This document shows, one piece after another, positions 8,381 through 16,120 of a stretch of 17,851 nt of DNA. Position 1 is the stretch's first letter, and every line of letters starts with the position of its first letter. The DNA lies in assembly GCA_003482455.1 (NCBI GenBank), contig DMYW01000054.1, positions 19,696 to 37,546 of the forward strand, given 5' to 3'. A model generated the notes under the pieces. The model saw only the letters and a program-made list of their open reading frames with translations. It ran no database searches and was not told where the DNA came from. The position numbers and the translations under genes are program-made. The DNA comes from Rheinheimera sp. Its GTDB lineage: Bacteria > Pseudomonadota > Gammaproteobacteria > Enterobacterales > Alteromonadaceae.

Positions 8381-8409
8381 TTGACCCCGCAGCCTACCTG
8401 CGGTACTTT
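8381..8409 (+). promoter_or_regulatory. Possible promoter for the hybrid sensor kinase gene
   Basis: TTGACC (8381-8386, five of six bases to the -35 consensus) and TACTTT (8404-8409, a poor -10) are separated by 17 bp that contain the hairpin described at 8387-8403. If real, transcription would start near 8416. That would rule out the TTG start codon at 8381 and favour ATG 8429 or GTG 8441 for the kinase. The weak -10 keeps this tentative. Confidence 0.25.
8387..8403 (+). terminator. Candidate weak intrinsic terminator or attenuator after yqhA
   Basis: CCGCAG (8387-8392), a 5-nt loop CCTAC and CTGCGG (8398-8403) form a perfect 6-bp GC-rich stem starting 16 nt after the yqhA stop. It is followed by TACTTTGTCCGTTT, a moderately U-rich tail and not a clean U tract, so termination is likely partial. 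If it acts, the kinase gene would need its own promoter or be expressed by read-through. Confidence 0.4.
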
Positions 8410-8428
8410 GTCCGTTTACCACGCAGCT

Positions 8429-11400
8429 ATGGGGCTCGCCGTGCAAGGATGTACGACTATCACCAATACCCTCATTGATACAGCAAGATCCGTCTTGCTG
8501 TTTCTGCTATTGCTGATTTGTCCCGCGACCTTGGCCAGTGAAATTGGCCTCCCCCTGCTAAAAATCTATAAAGCCAAAGACTACAACGGCGGAACCCAGA
8601 ACTGGGCCTTACTGCAAGATGAGCAAGGCTTATTGTATGTTGGTAACAACATGGGCGTTTTGGAGTTTGATGGCGTCCATTGGCAAACAGTCAGAATGCC
8701 AAACCAATCGGTCGTACGCTCGTTGGCGCTCGGACTTGATGGCAGAGTGTATGTCGGAGCCAAAGGTGAGCTTGGATATTTGCAACGCGAAGCCAACGGC
8801 CTGCAATTCATGTCGCTGCGCGATCTGGTACCCGCTGCCAATCGCAATTTTCAGGATATCCGTCAGACCTTTTCTTATGAAGACGGTGTGCTGTTTGTCT
8901 CTCGCTCTTACCTGTTTTTGTATAAAAACCACAAGTTCGAAACATGGACCAGCGACACCGGCTTTATCAAAGCCTTTGATCTTGGTGAGCGCATTCTGGT
9001 CAATGAACAAGACCGAGGTCTACATGAACTGCGTGACGGCAAATTAAAGCCCTTAATCGGTACGAGCGCTTTGCTAGGTAGGTCGGTATTTATCGCTGAA
9101 TTGATGGATGACGAAAGCATTGTCTTTGGTACACGTGACGCCGGCTTTTTTCGCTACCACAATGAGCAGCTGCAACCCTTCGCGGCCGAGTTGACAACTG
9201 AGTTGCTGGATGCAGTGATCTACAGCAGCACGCGGCTGCGCAACGGCAATCTCGCGATAGGTACTGTCCGAAACGGCGTCTATTTATTGAATGCTCGGGG
9301 CGAGTTAATTCAGCATTTCAACAAAGATAGTGGACTTACCGACGATAACATCCGCGCTGTGATGGAAGACAACCAACATGGTTTGTGGCTAGCCTTGGAC
9401 AACGGCTTAGCGAGGGTTGAAGCATCAAGCGCTATTTCGTTATTCCACAGTGCCCACGGTTTACAGGGCAACGTGCTGTCGATCACTCGCCTGCAGCAAC
9501 GGCTGGTGGTTGGGACGAGCGTCGGCCTGTCTGTGCTAGATAAAAACCCGCAACAAGCACCTCATTTTAAGACAATCAATGGTCTGACTGGGCAAGTGTG
9601 GGATTTACTGCCATTTCAACAACGTCTGCTAGTTGCCACCAATAAAGGCTTGTATCAATCGACTATTGCCGATGCTGAATTGTTGTTACAAGTCCCTCAT
9701 CCGATAAAAGCACTGCTGGCAGATCCAAAAGATCCATCACTTATCTGGCTCGGCTTGCAACAAGGTTTGTTGTTAGTTGGCCAAGATCCCCATGGTGAAT
9801 GGCAGATCAAACAACGTTTTGATAGTGTCACAGGCTCCGTCAATTCCATGGCGTTTGCGCCGGATGGCGCCTTGTGGATTGGCACTCAAACCGACGGTGT
9901 TTTTCGACTAAAAGATCAAAAGCTTTCGCACTACGGTACCAGTGAAGGTCTACCGAGTGTCAACAGAACAAGCGTGGGTATGTGGCAACAACAACCACTG
10001 TTTGCTACTGTCGATGGTGTTTTTCAGTTTGATACTACCGCCAACAGTTTCCGGCCTCATCCGCAACTCAACCGCCTTTTTAACAAACAGCCGTGGGTGC
10101 GAAATCCTGTGTTGGATGCCGCAGGGCGGCTGTGGATGCTAATTTGGAGCAATGAAGATGGCTCGCGATTAGCGGGTGTTGTCGACACATCCGAACCTGA
10201 GCTGAAATTCAACAGCGCCCCACTCTACCCGCTCGCTGATGCACCTACCGACATCATTTTTGCAGAAGAAAATGGTGTCATGTGGTTTGGCGGTGCTGAC
10301 GGTTTGGTCAGGTTTGATCCCACTCGGTTGCAAAAAGCTGAATCTTTACCGCCCCCGCTGGTGCGTCGACTGCTGACCCCACAAAAGCGCATCGAATTAA
10401 GTGGTCAGCCGCAACAAGAGTTACAACTCGCTGCCGATCAAAACTCGTTACGTTTTGAATACAGTGTGCCGCGCTATGGTCACGCAGACGCACCTTTGTA
10501 TCAAGTGATGTTAAAGGGCAATGATACGTCGTGGTCGGACTGGCAACATGAAAGCTATCGCGACTATACCAATTTACGCCCCGGTCACTATCAGCTGCAG
10601 CTGCGCTACAAAGACAGTTTTGGGGATATCAGCGAAGCACTGCCATTGAATATTTATATCGAAGCACCTTGGTACTTACGTTGGTGGGCATATGTCATTT
10701 ACGCCATTGTGGTCGCAGGTGCGCTAGTGAGCTTGATCCGTTGGCGGTTATCCCCTGTACTTGCACAAAATCAACACTTAGAAACCATGGTACAAGAACG
10801 CACGCAGCACCTTGAAGCGACGATGCGGGAACTGGAAAACGCCAAGGTCAAGGCCGAAGCGGCGGCCGTAGCCAAGAGCGAGTTTTTGGCCAATATGAGC
10901 CATGAAATTCGCACGCCGATGAATGCGATTATGGGTTTTTCACAGCTTGCACAAAACTGTGAAGACCAAGCAGAACAACAACTGTATCTACACAAAATTA
11001 GTGCTTCAAGCCGAATTCTTTTAGGCATTCTCAATGACATTCTCGACTTTTCAAAAGTGGAGTCTGGTCGGTTGGAGCTGGAAAAAATACGCTTTAGCTT
11101 GTCCGAACTGTTACAGCAAATCCGCGACATCTTCTCTGAACAAGCACGGCAAAAACGCCTCGAATTGCAATTTAGTGTGCAGCCCGGATTGCCTGATGCC
11201 TTGATCGGCGACCCGCTGCGTTTATGCCAAATATTGATGAATTTAGTCGGTAATGCCATTAAGTTTACCGGCCGTGGCAGTGTCACTGTGTTGGTTGATC
11301 AGGTTGAATCGAGTGATACCGACCAAAGTATTGCCATCAAATTTTCTGTGAATGACACAGGTATTGGTTTAACCAAAGAACAGCAAAACAAGTTATTTCA

Positions 11401-11998
11401 AGCCTTTAGCCAAGCAGACAGCTCAACGAGTCGTAAATTTGGCGGCACAGGTCTTGGCTTATCGATCGCACAGCGTTTAGTGCAACTCATGGGCGGCCAA
11501 ATTGTCGTGGAAAGTGAGCCCGGCATAGGTAGCCAGTTTAGTTTTATCGTGAAAACCCATGCAGCTCCAGAACCGCAGGTCACAGCTCCGGTCGCAAGCA
11601 GTACAGTGATTAGCCAACCGAGGATCCTGCTTGCTGAAGACAACAATTATAACCAAGCGCTTGCGCGAATTATTTTGCAGCGCGCGGGGTACGAAGTGGA
11701 CATTGCCCCCGACGGCGAAGCTGCCGTCGACATGACGCAACATGGCCGCTATCAGTTGGTACTGATGGATGTGCATATGCCAAAACTTGATGGTTTTGAG
11801 GCCACCAAAGCCTTGCGTGCACGCCCATCCTTGGCAAACTTACCGATTATTGCATTAACCGCACATGGTGATGATGAGTTTCGCGCACAAGCACAACTTG
11901 CCGGCATGAATGATTACGTCGTGAAACCCTTTGACGCCAAGGGCTTGTTGTTAAAAGTTCAGTTTTGGTTGGCCCAATCGCAGGACTCAGTGGCTTAA
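8429..11998 (+). CDS. Hybrid sensor histidine kinase with periplasmic propeller sensor and C-terminal receiver
   Basis: About 1189 aa. Order of parts: a signal-like hydrophobic segment (VLLFLLLLICPATLAS); a long periplasmic seven-bladed-type two-component-regulator propeller over about 600 residues (repeats such as GLTDDNIRAVMEDNQHGLWLAL and GLPSVNRTSV); a Y_Y_Y domain; one transmembrane helix near 750-772 (WWAYVIYAIVVAGALVSLI); a short coiled coil; HisKA with SHEIRTPMN (His825); HATPase_c with NLVGNAIKF, DTGIGL and GGTGLGLSI; and a receiver with LLAEDNN, acceptor Asp1114 in LMDVHMP, and VVKPF. It should sense a periplasmic ligand and relay phosphate. There is no Hpt and no DNA-binding domain, so a separate phosphotransfer partner is expected, and none is in the window. 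The start is uncertain: TTG 8381, ATG 8429 and GTG 8441 are in frame and none has a good ribosome site. It is similar in layout to Bacteroides-type hybrid systems; the ligand is unknown. Confidence 0.92.
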   Translation: MGLAVQGCTTITNTLIDTARSVLLFLLLLICPATLASEIGLPLLKIYKAKDYNGGTQNWALLQDEQGLLYVGNNMGVLEFDGVHWQTVRMPNQSVVRSLALGLDGRVYVGAKGELGYLQREANGLQFMSLRDLVPAANRNFQDIRQTFSYEDGVLFVSRSYLFLYKNHKFETWTSDTGFIKAFDLGERILVNEQDRGLHELRDGKLKPLIGTSALLGRSVFIAELMDDESIVFGTRDAGFFRYHNEQLQPFAAELTTELLDAVIYSSTRLRNGNLAIGTVRNGVYLLNARGELIQHFNKDSGLTDDNIRAVMEDNQHGLWLALDNGLARVEASSAISLFHSAHGLQGNVLSITRLQQRLVVGTSVGLSVLDKNPQQAPHFKTINGLTGQVWDLLPFQQRLLVATNKGLYQSTIADAELLLQVPHPIKALLADPKDPSLIWLGLQQGLLLVGQDPHGEWQIKQRFDSVTGSVNSMAFAPDGALWIGTQTDGVFRLKDQKLSHYGTSEGLPSVNRTSVGMWQQQPLFATVDGVFQFDTTANSFRPHPQLNRLFNKQPWVRNPVLDAAGRLWMLIWSNEDGSRLAGVVDTSEPELKFNSAPLYPLADAPTDIIFAEENGVMWFGGADGLVRFDPTRLQKAESLPPPLVRRLLTPQKRIELSGQPQQELQLAADQNSLRFEYSVPRYGHADAPLYQVMLKGNDTSWSDWQHESYRDYTNLRPGHYQLQLRYKDSFGDISEALPLNIYIEAPWYLRWWAYVIYAIVVAGALVSLIRWRLSPVLAQNQHLETMVQERTQHLEATMRELENAKVKAEAAAVAKSEFLANMSHEIRTPMNAIMGFSQLAQNCEDQAEQQLYLHKISASSRILLGILNDILDFSKVESGRLELEKIRFSLSELLQQIRDIFSEQARQKRLELQFSVQPGLPDALIGDPLRLCQILMNLVGNAIKFTGRGSVTVLVDQVESSDTDQSIAIKFSVNDTGIGLTKEQQNKLFQAFSQADSSTSRKFGGTGLGLSIAQRLVQLMGGQIVVESEPGIGSQFSFIVKTHAAPEPQVTAPVASSTVISQPRILLAEDNNYNQALARIILQRAGYEVDIAPDGEAAVDMTQHGRYQLVLMDVHMPKLDGFEATKALRARPSLANLPIIALTAHGDDEFRAQAQLAGMNDYVVKPFDAKGLLLKVQFWLAQSQDSVA

Positions 11999-11999
11999 C

Positions 12000-13418
12000 T
12001 TACCAGCGCCAGCACAAATGCTGTAATTCCACATAGTCATCAACGCCATATCGTGAACCTTCTCGGCCTATACCACTTAAACCAACCCCACCAAACGGGA
12101 TGCTGGCATCTGAAATTGCCGTATCGTTAATGCCGACCATGCCTGCATCTAAGGCGTCGGCGACGCGATAACACAAGGCAGGATCTTTACTAAATACATA
12201 GGCTGCTAAACCACCTTGCCCTGTATTGGCCTTGGCAATCGCATCAGCTTCGTCAACAAAGACTTGTAAAGTCGCCACAGGTCCGAACAGCTCACGTTGA
12301 CAGACTTGCATGTCTGCGGTGACCTGTTCAAGCAGAGTGACGGGATAATACCGCAGTGGATCAGGCACGCTCGATTGATACACTAATTTGGCGCCAGCGT
12401 TGACGGCCTGGTCAACCCATTCGGTCAGTCGCGTGACGTCGCTCGGTCGAATTAATGGCCCGACTTGGCTGGTGGCACACTGACCTGGCCCCACCTGCAA
12501 CTGACTAATGGCTTGCCGCAACTGCGCAGAAAAATTTTCATAACAACCGGCTTGCACCAAAATACGATTGATACAAACGCATGTTTGACCGCTGTTGCGA
12601 AACTTCGCCGCGACAATCGCCGCCGCTGCTTGAGGAATGTCAGCGTCATTAAAAACTATCGCTGGAGCATTTCCCCCGAGTTCCAAACTGATTCGTTTGA
12701 GCGACGGCGCCGCTTGCTGGTGCAGTTTCAAGCCAATCTGAGTGGACCCAGTGAAGGTAATTTTTTGCACACGCGGATCTGTCGTGACTAGATCACCAAA
12801 TCTCTTGGCATCTTTTAGCGGTACCACCTGCACCACACCAGCAGGAAATCCGGCCTGCTGCGCCAGTTCCGCCAATGCAAGTGCGGTGAGTGGCGTTAGC
12901 TCAGACGGCTTTAAAATAACCACACAACCAGCGGCAAGTGCAGCGCCTAACTTACGCGTCACCATAGCCGCCGGGAAGTTCCAAGGCGTAATTGCCGCGA
13001 CCACTCCAAGTGGCTTTTTGCGGTTGAGTAATTGCCGCCCAGCGCTATTGCTAGCTTGCAAATCACCGTCAATCCGCCGTGCTTCACCAGCGAACCACTG
13101 CAAAAACGACGCGGCGTATTGCACTTCAGCCACAGCTTCGGTGAGTGGCTTGCCGCTTTCTTGGCAAATCAATTGCGCCAACCTGTCCTGATGAGACATG
13201 ACCAAATTGGCAAATTTTAGTAGCAGTTTTTCTTTGTTTGCGGCCAGCTCGTGCCGCCAGAGCCCAAAGGCATGTTGCGCCGCTACCAGCGCTTGTTCCA
13301 GATGCAGGTCCATCGCGTCACTGACCGTGGCAATCGGCTCCCCAGTAGCTGGGTTACTGACCACAAAGCTTTGCGGACTGCTTTGCCATTGCCCGTTGAT
13401 CAATAACTGAGTTTGCAT
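12000..13418 (-). CDS. gabD: NAD(P)+-dependent succinate-semialdehyde dehydrogenase, GabD-like
   Basis: A 472-aa aldehyde dehydrogenase superfamily enzyme, close to the usual 480 aa of GabD, which oxidises succinate semialdehyde to succinate at the end of the GABA shunt in the cytosol. Visible motifs are ITPWNFPAAMVTRK (cofactor and substrate tunnel), FTGSTQIG, the general-base block LELGGNAPA (Glu246), and the nucleophile block FRNSGQTCVC (Cys280). The C-terminus GIGREGSRYGVDDYVELQHLCW matches the GabD-type ending GLGREGS-YG-DY. The ATG is preceded by AAGGAG at 7-nt spacing. Other semialdehyde dehydrogenases of this subfamily (for example glutarate semialdehyde) cannot be excluded by eye. 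No GABA transaminase is nearby. It lies 50 bp downstream of grpE, behind a terminator, and converges on the kinase gene with 1 nt between the stops. Confidence 0.85.
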   Translation of the reverse strand: MQTQLLINGQWQSSPQSFVVSNPATGEPIATVSDAMDLHLEQALVAAQHAFGLWRHELAANKEKLLLKFANLVMSHQDRLAQLICQESGKPLTEAVAEVQYAASFLQWFAGEARRIDGDLQASNSAGRQLLNRKKPLGVVAAITPWNFPAAMVTRKLGAALAAGCVVILKPSELTPLTALALAELAQQAGFPAGVVQVVPLKDAKRFGDLVTTDPRVQKITFTGSTQIGLKLHQQAAPSLKRISLELGGNAPAIVFNDADIPQAAAAIVAAKFRNSGQTCVCINRILVQAGCYENFSAQLRQAISQLQVGPGQCATSQVGPLIRPSDVTRLTEWVDQAVNAGAKLVYQSSVPDPLRYYPVTLLEQVTADMQVCQRELFGPVATLQVFVDEADAIAKANTGQGGLAAYVFSKDPALCYRVADALDAGMVGINDTAISDASIPFGGVGLSGIGREGSRYGVDDYVELQHLCWRW

Positions 13419-13434
13419 CTGTGAGCTCCTTGAG

Positions 13435-13464
13435 GCGTAAAAAAACCAGGCGAACCTGGTTTTT
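13435..13464 (-). terminator. Rho-independent terminator after grpE
   Basis: On the minus strand AAAAACCAGG, loop TTCG and CCTGGTTTTT form a 10-bp stem with a stable UUCG tetraloop, followed by further Ts. It starts 5 nt after the grpE stop. Because the stem is flanked by A and T runs on both sides it could also work on the plus strand, but no plus-strand gene ends here. It should separate hrcA-grpE transcription from the dehydrogenase gene, whose ribosome site follows only a few bases later. Confidence 0.9.
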
Positions 13465-13468
13465 CGTT

Positions 13469-14041
13469 TTAGTCTGGCTTTTTCGACACGCCAACTAGCG
13501 CAGGGCGCAGTAGTCGGCCGTTTAACTCGTAGCCTTTTTGCATCACGAAGATCACGGTGTTTGGATCTAAATCAGCATTTGGCTGGATGGACATCGCTTG
13601 ATGGAAGTCTGGGTTAAATGCTTGACCTTGCGGGTTAATTTGGTTCACACCAAATTTTGCCACTGTGTCTAAGAAGCTTTTCAGCGTCAATTCTACGCCT
13701 TCAGCAACCGATTTTAATGCATCGTTAGCTGGGTCGATAAAACTCAATGAGCGCTCTAAGTTATCAATCACAGGTAACAAGTCACCGGCGAATTTCTCTA
13801 AAGCGAATTTTTGGGCTTTTTCGACATCCATCGCGCTGCGGCGTTTGATGTTTTCTGCGTCAGCGCGGATGCGCAAGGCTAAGTCAGTTTGTTCTGCCGC
13901 TTGTTGGCGCGCTGCAGTTAATTCAGCTTCCAACTTGGCAATAATTTGTTGTTCGTCAGACAGTTGCACCGTTTCAGTTTGGGCTTGTTCTGCAGCTGCT
14001 TGTGCTTGCTCAGCAGCTTGTACCTTGTCTTGTTCGCTCAT
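13469..14041 (-). CDS. grpE: Nucleotide exchange factor GrpE
   Basis: A 190-aa cochaperone (197 in E. coli) that releases ADP from DnaK and so drives the DnaK/DnaJ refolding cycle in the cytosol. It has a Gln/Ala/Glu-rich N-terminus, a long dimerising coiled coil (about residues 25-75, ending in ADAENIKRRSAMDVEKAQKFA), the four-helix region LLPVIDNLERSL, and the C-terminal beta domain with FNPDFHQAMS and VFVMQKGYELNGRLLRPA-type sequence (here VIFVMQKGYELNGRLLRPALV). The ATG has GGAGT 9 nt upstream (14051-14055). It lies 40 bp after hrcA, has its own heat-shock promoter and a terminator. dnaK and dnaJ are not in the window. Confidence 0.96.
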   Translation of the reverse strand: MSEQDKVQAAEQAQAAAEQAQTETVQLSDEQQIIAKLEAELTAARQQAAEQTDLALRIRADAENIKRRSAMDVEKAQKFALEKFAGDLLPVIDNLERSLSFIDPANDALKSVAEGVELTLKSFLDTVAKFGVNQINPQGQAFNPDFHQAMSIQPNADLDPNTVIFVMQKGYELNGRLLRPALVGVSKKPD

Positions 14042-14071
14042 GGCTTCAATACTCCAAATTTAAGTGCGGCT

Positions 14072-14100
14072 ATTATGGGGATCAATAATTGGGATTCAAG
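14072..14100 (-). promoter_or_regulatory. Sigma32 (heat-shock) promoter of grpE
   Basis: On the minus strand CTTGAAT (14094-14100), 13 bp, then CCCCATAA (14073-14080). The sigma32 consensus is CTTGAAA with CCCCATNT at 11-16 bp, so each box has a single mismatch. The -35 box lies inside the last codons of hrcA and the -10 box begins just past its stop codon. Transcription should start near 14065, leaving a leader of about 25 nt with the grpE ribosome site. grpE is a known sigma32 target in E. coli. Confidence 0.85.
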
Positions 14101-15101
14101 TGCTTTGATAAAAGTTGCCCACAGGCTTCGAGCAAAGGAATGACCAACGAATAGTTCATGCGACGCGGTCCAACTAAAGTTAAAAAACGCCGTGGATTTG
14201 CTTGATAGGGCAAGGCAACCAAGGCCACATCCGAGATTTCCGCAACGCCTGATTCACGACCAAGCACTAGTTTTGTGCCCGCATCACCAACCACGGGGCA
14301 CAACGCCTGCACTAACGACAGCGGATTCTCCAATAGTGCTAAGGTCTGTGCGACACCGGGATCTTTTTGATACACGGCGGATTGCAATAAATGATGCAAA
14401 CCATAGACTTGCGGCTGATTCTGCTGCATCTCATCTAAACTCAGTTGCGCCATGACATCTTGCAATAATTGCTGCAGCGCACCTTGCTCGTTCTTGAGCA
14501 TCAAACTCAATCGACCGATACCATCTGGCCACAGCTGCCCACAGACTGCGCCATTGAGCAGACACAAGGCTCTTGATAACACAACTGAATCAACAGGTTG
14601 CGACACTGACATGACGCGATTGAGCACGTCGCCTTCTTCGTCGATCACGACCAACAACAAGCGATCCGCCGCTAAACGGATCAGATCAACTTGGCGGATC
14701 ACCCGGCCCGCAGCTTTAACCGGACTGACAACACAGACCAAACCGGTCAAGTTCGCCAACAACTGCCCCGCCCGTTGGATCAGCAGTGCCGGTGGCAACT
14801 GAGCAGTCAGATTAAGTTGTAATTCGTGTTTCCAGTCGTGGGGTAACGGCTGCAATTGCAGCATTTTGTCCAAAAACAAGCGAATGCCTTGTGTGGTAGG
14901 CACCCGTCCCGCTGACGTATGCGGCGATCGGATCAACCCAGATTGCTCGAGTTGCACCATGGTATTGCGGACAGTCGCAGAGCTGACATGCAGACAGCCG
15001 AGCTCGCAGATAAACTTCGACGACACCGGGGCTCCGTCCGCCAAATATTGTTCCACGATAATTTTCAGAATGGTTTCTGCGCGACTTAACGACTCAGTCA
15101 T
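14082..15101 (-). CDS. hrcA: Heat-inducible transcription repressor HrcA
   Basis: A 339-aa repressor (about 340 is usual) that binds CIRCE operators upstream of chaperone genes and needs GroEL to stay active. The N-terminal winged helix is clear: AETILKIIVEQYLADGAPVSSKFICE, then LHVSSATVRNTMVQLEQSGLI and the wing signature SPHTSAGRVPTTQGIRLFLD (about residues 59-78). The middle is the GAF-like dimerisation domain, with LTGLVCVVSP and VDLIRLAADRLLLVVIDEEG, and the C-terminus ends YSLVIPLLEACGQLLSKHL. The ATG has AAGAGG 5-6 nt upstream. It is divergent from nadK and 40 bp upstream of grpE; E. coli has grpE facing nadK without hrcA. Several gammaproteobacterial groups lack HrcA and rely on sigma32 only, so its presence together with a sigma32 promoter is notable. 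Confidence 0.95.
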   Translation of the reverse strand: MTESLSRAETILKIIVEQYLADGAPVSSKFICELGCLHVSSATVRNTMVQLEQSGLIRSPHTSAGRVPTTQGIRLFLDKMLQLQPLPHDWKHELQLNLTAQLPPALLIQRAGQLLANLTGLVCVVSPVKAAGRVIRQVDLIRLAADRLLLVVIDEEGDVLNRVMSVSQPVDSVVLSRALCLLNGAVCGQLWPDGIGRLSLMLKNEQGALQQLLQDVMAQLSLDEMQQNQPQVYGLHHLLQSAVYQKDPGVAQTLALLENPLSLVQALCPVVGDAGTKLVLGRESGVAEISDVALVALPYQANPRRFLTLVGPRRMNYSLVIPLLEACGQLLSKHLNPNY

Positions 15102-15125
15102 GCCTGCCTCTTAATAAAAGTCAGG

Positions 15126-15157
15126 TCTATAGTGGGGTTTTATTAGAAAAAATCAAC
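15126..15157 (-). promoter_or_regulatory. Candidate hrcA promoter
   Basis: On the minus strand TTGATT (15151-15156) is followed 18-19 bp later by CTATAG/TATAGA (15126-15132), a loose sigma70 arrangement. The same stretch can be read as GTTGATT, 13 bp, CCCCACTA, which has the grpE promoter's spacing and a CCCCA start but several mismatches to the sigma32 consensus. The leader would be about 17-20 nt and include the AAGAGG ribosome site. Confidence 0.4.
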
Positions 15158-15163
15158 ACCCTA

Positions 15164-15190
15164 TCAGCACTGGTCGACACCCAGTTGAGT
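15164..15190. promoter_or_regulatory. Degenerate CIRCE-like dyad between hrcA and nadK
   Basis: TCAGCACTG, 9 bp, CAGTTGAGT has the exact 9-9-9 layout of a CIRCE operator (TTAGCACTC, N9, GAGTGCTAA). The left arm matches 7 of 9 bases, the right arm only 3 of 9, although the inner ACTG/CAGT bases stay symmetric. It lies upstream of the hrcA promoter candidate. I see no better CIRCE anywhere in the window. Treat as a weak candidate for HrcA autoregulation. Confidence 0.25.
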
Positions 15191-15229
15191 TTGTATACTG
15201 CAGAAACTGTCGCGAAGGAACCTCACTAC

Positions 15230-16111
15230 ATGACACCAAGTTTTCGCACTATCGGCTTGATTGGTAAGCCAAATCACCCAGGTGCTAACCATACACTGTT
15301 AAGCTTGTATCACTTTTTACAGAAATACCCAGTCGAGGTATTGGTCGAAGAGCGTGTTGCAGCATCGCTTGGGATAAAAGAGGTGCGTGCCGCAGATTTG
15401 GTTGATTTAGGTAAAGCCTGTGATTTAGCCATTGTCGTGGGTGGAGACGGCAATATGCTCGGTGCAGCGCGCGTATTGGCGCGTTTTGGCGTGGCGGTGA
15501 TTGGAGTTAACCGCGGCAATTTAGGTTTTCTCACGGATTTGTCGCCTGAAAGCTTCCAAGAACCGCTGGCAAAAGTGCTTGCCGGTGAATTTGTCGCGGA
15601 AAATCGTAATCTGCTTGAGATTGAAGTACTGCGTGATGGCAGCATTAAAAGCTCAAACAGTGCGGTTAACGAGGCGGTTTTGCATGCCGACAAAGTCGCT
15701 CATATGATTGAATTTGAAGCTTATATCAATGGCGAATTCGTCTATTCGCAGCGCTCCGACGGTTTGATTGTCAGCACGCCAACGGGGTCCACGGCCTACT
15801 CTTTGTCTGGCGGCGGCCCGATCTTAACCCCAGATTTGGATGCCATGACCTTAGTGCCGATGTTTCCACATACGTTAAGTAGCCGGCCGTTGGTGGTGTC
15901 AGGGACTGCCGAGATCCGATTAAAAGTGGCGCCAAGCAACGATGCGCACTTACAAATCAGTTGCGACAGCCATGTGATTTTGGCAGTAATGCCTGGCGAT
16001 GAAATCATGATCCGCAAACACCCCAAACCCCTCACGCTGATCCACCCACCCGGTTATAGCTACTATCACGTGCTGCGCAACAAATTAGGTTGGGGCTCGA
16101 AGTTGTACTAA
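15230..16111 (+). CDS. nadK: NAD kinase
   Basis: A 293-aa cytosolic enzyme (292 in E. coli) that phosphorylates NAD+ with ATP to give NADP+. Motifs in order: IGLIGKPNHPGA at the N-terminus, VVGGDGNMLGAAR with the catalytic Asp73 of GGDG, IGVNRGNLGFLTDL, VNEAVLH, and the NAD-site block DGLIVSTPTGSTAYSLSGGGPI. The C-terminus has the DGD-like turn replaced by the family's SCDSH stretch. I chose ATG 15230 over the longer TTG frame at 15185 because AAGGAA lies 9 nt upstream (15215-15220) and the resulting length matches E. coli. It is divergent from hrcA and followed by recN 74 bp later, the order seen in E. coli. A TATACT hexamer at 15194-15199 may be its -10 box; no good -35 accompanies it. Confidence 0.95.
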   Translation: MTPSFRTIGLIGKPNHPGANHTLLSLYHFLQKYPVEVLVEERVAASLGIKEVRAADLVDLGKACDLAIVVGGDGNMLGAARVLARFGVAVIGVNRGNLGFLTDLSPESFQEPLAKVLAGEFVAENRNLLEIEVLRDGSIKSSNSAVNEAVLHADKVAHMIEFEAYINGEFVYSQRSDGLIVSTPTGSTAYSLSGGGPILTPDLDAMTLVPMFPHTLSSRPLVVSGTAEIRLKVAPSNDAHLQISCDSHVILAVMPGDEIMIRKHPKPLTLIHPPGYSYYHVLRNKLGWGSKLY

Positions 16112-16120
16112 TTTTCAACC

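Noticed and set aside
8448..8477. Short ATG frame of nine codons within the kinase start region, preceded by AAGG
   Set aside because: It is out of frame with the kinase, has no recognisable content and its Shine-Dalgarno spacing is wrong.
15185..15229. Longer nadK with TTG start at 15185
   Set aside because: The added 15 residues are not part of the NadK family N-terminus, and ATG 15230 has a good AAGGAA ribosome site and gives the E. coli length.
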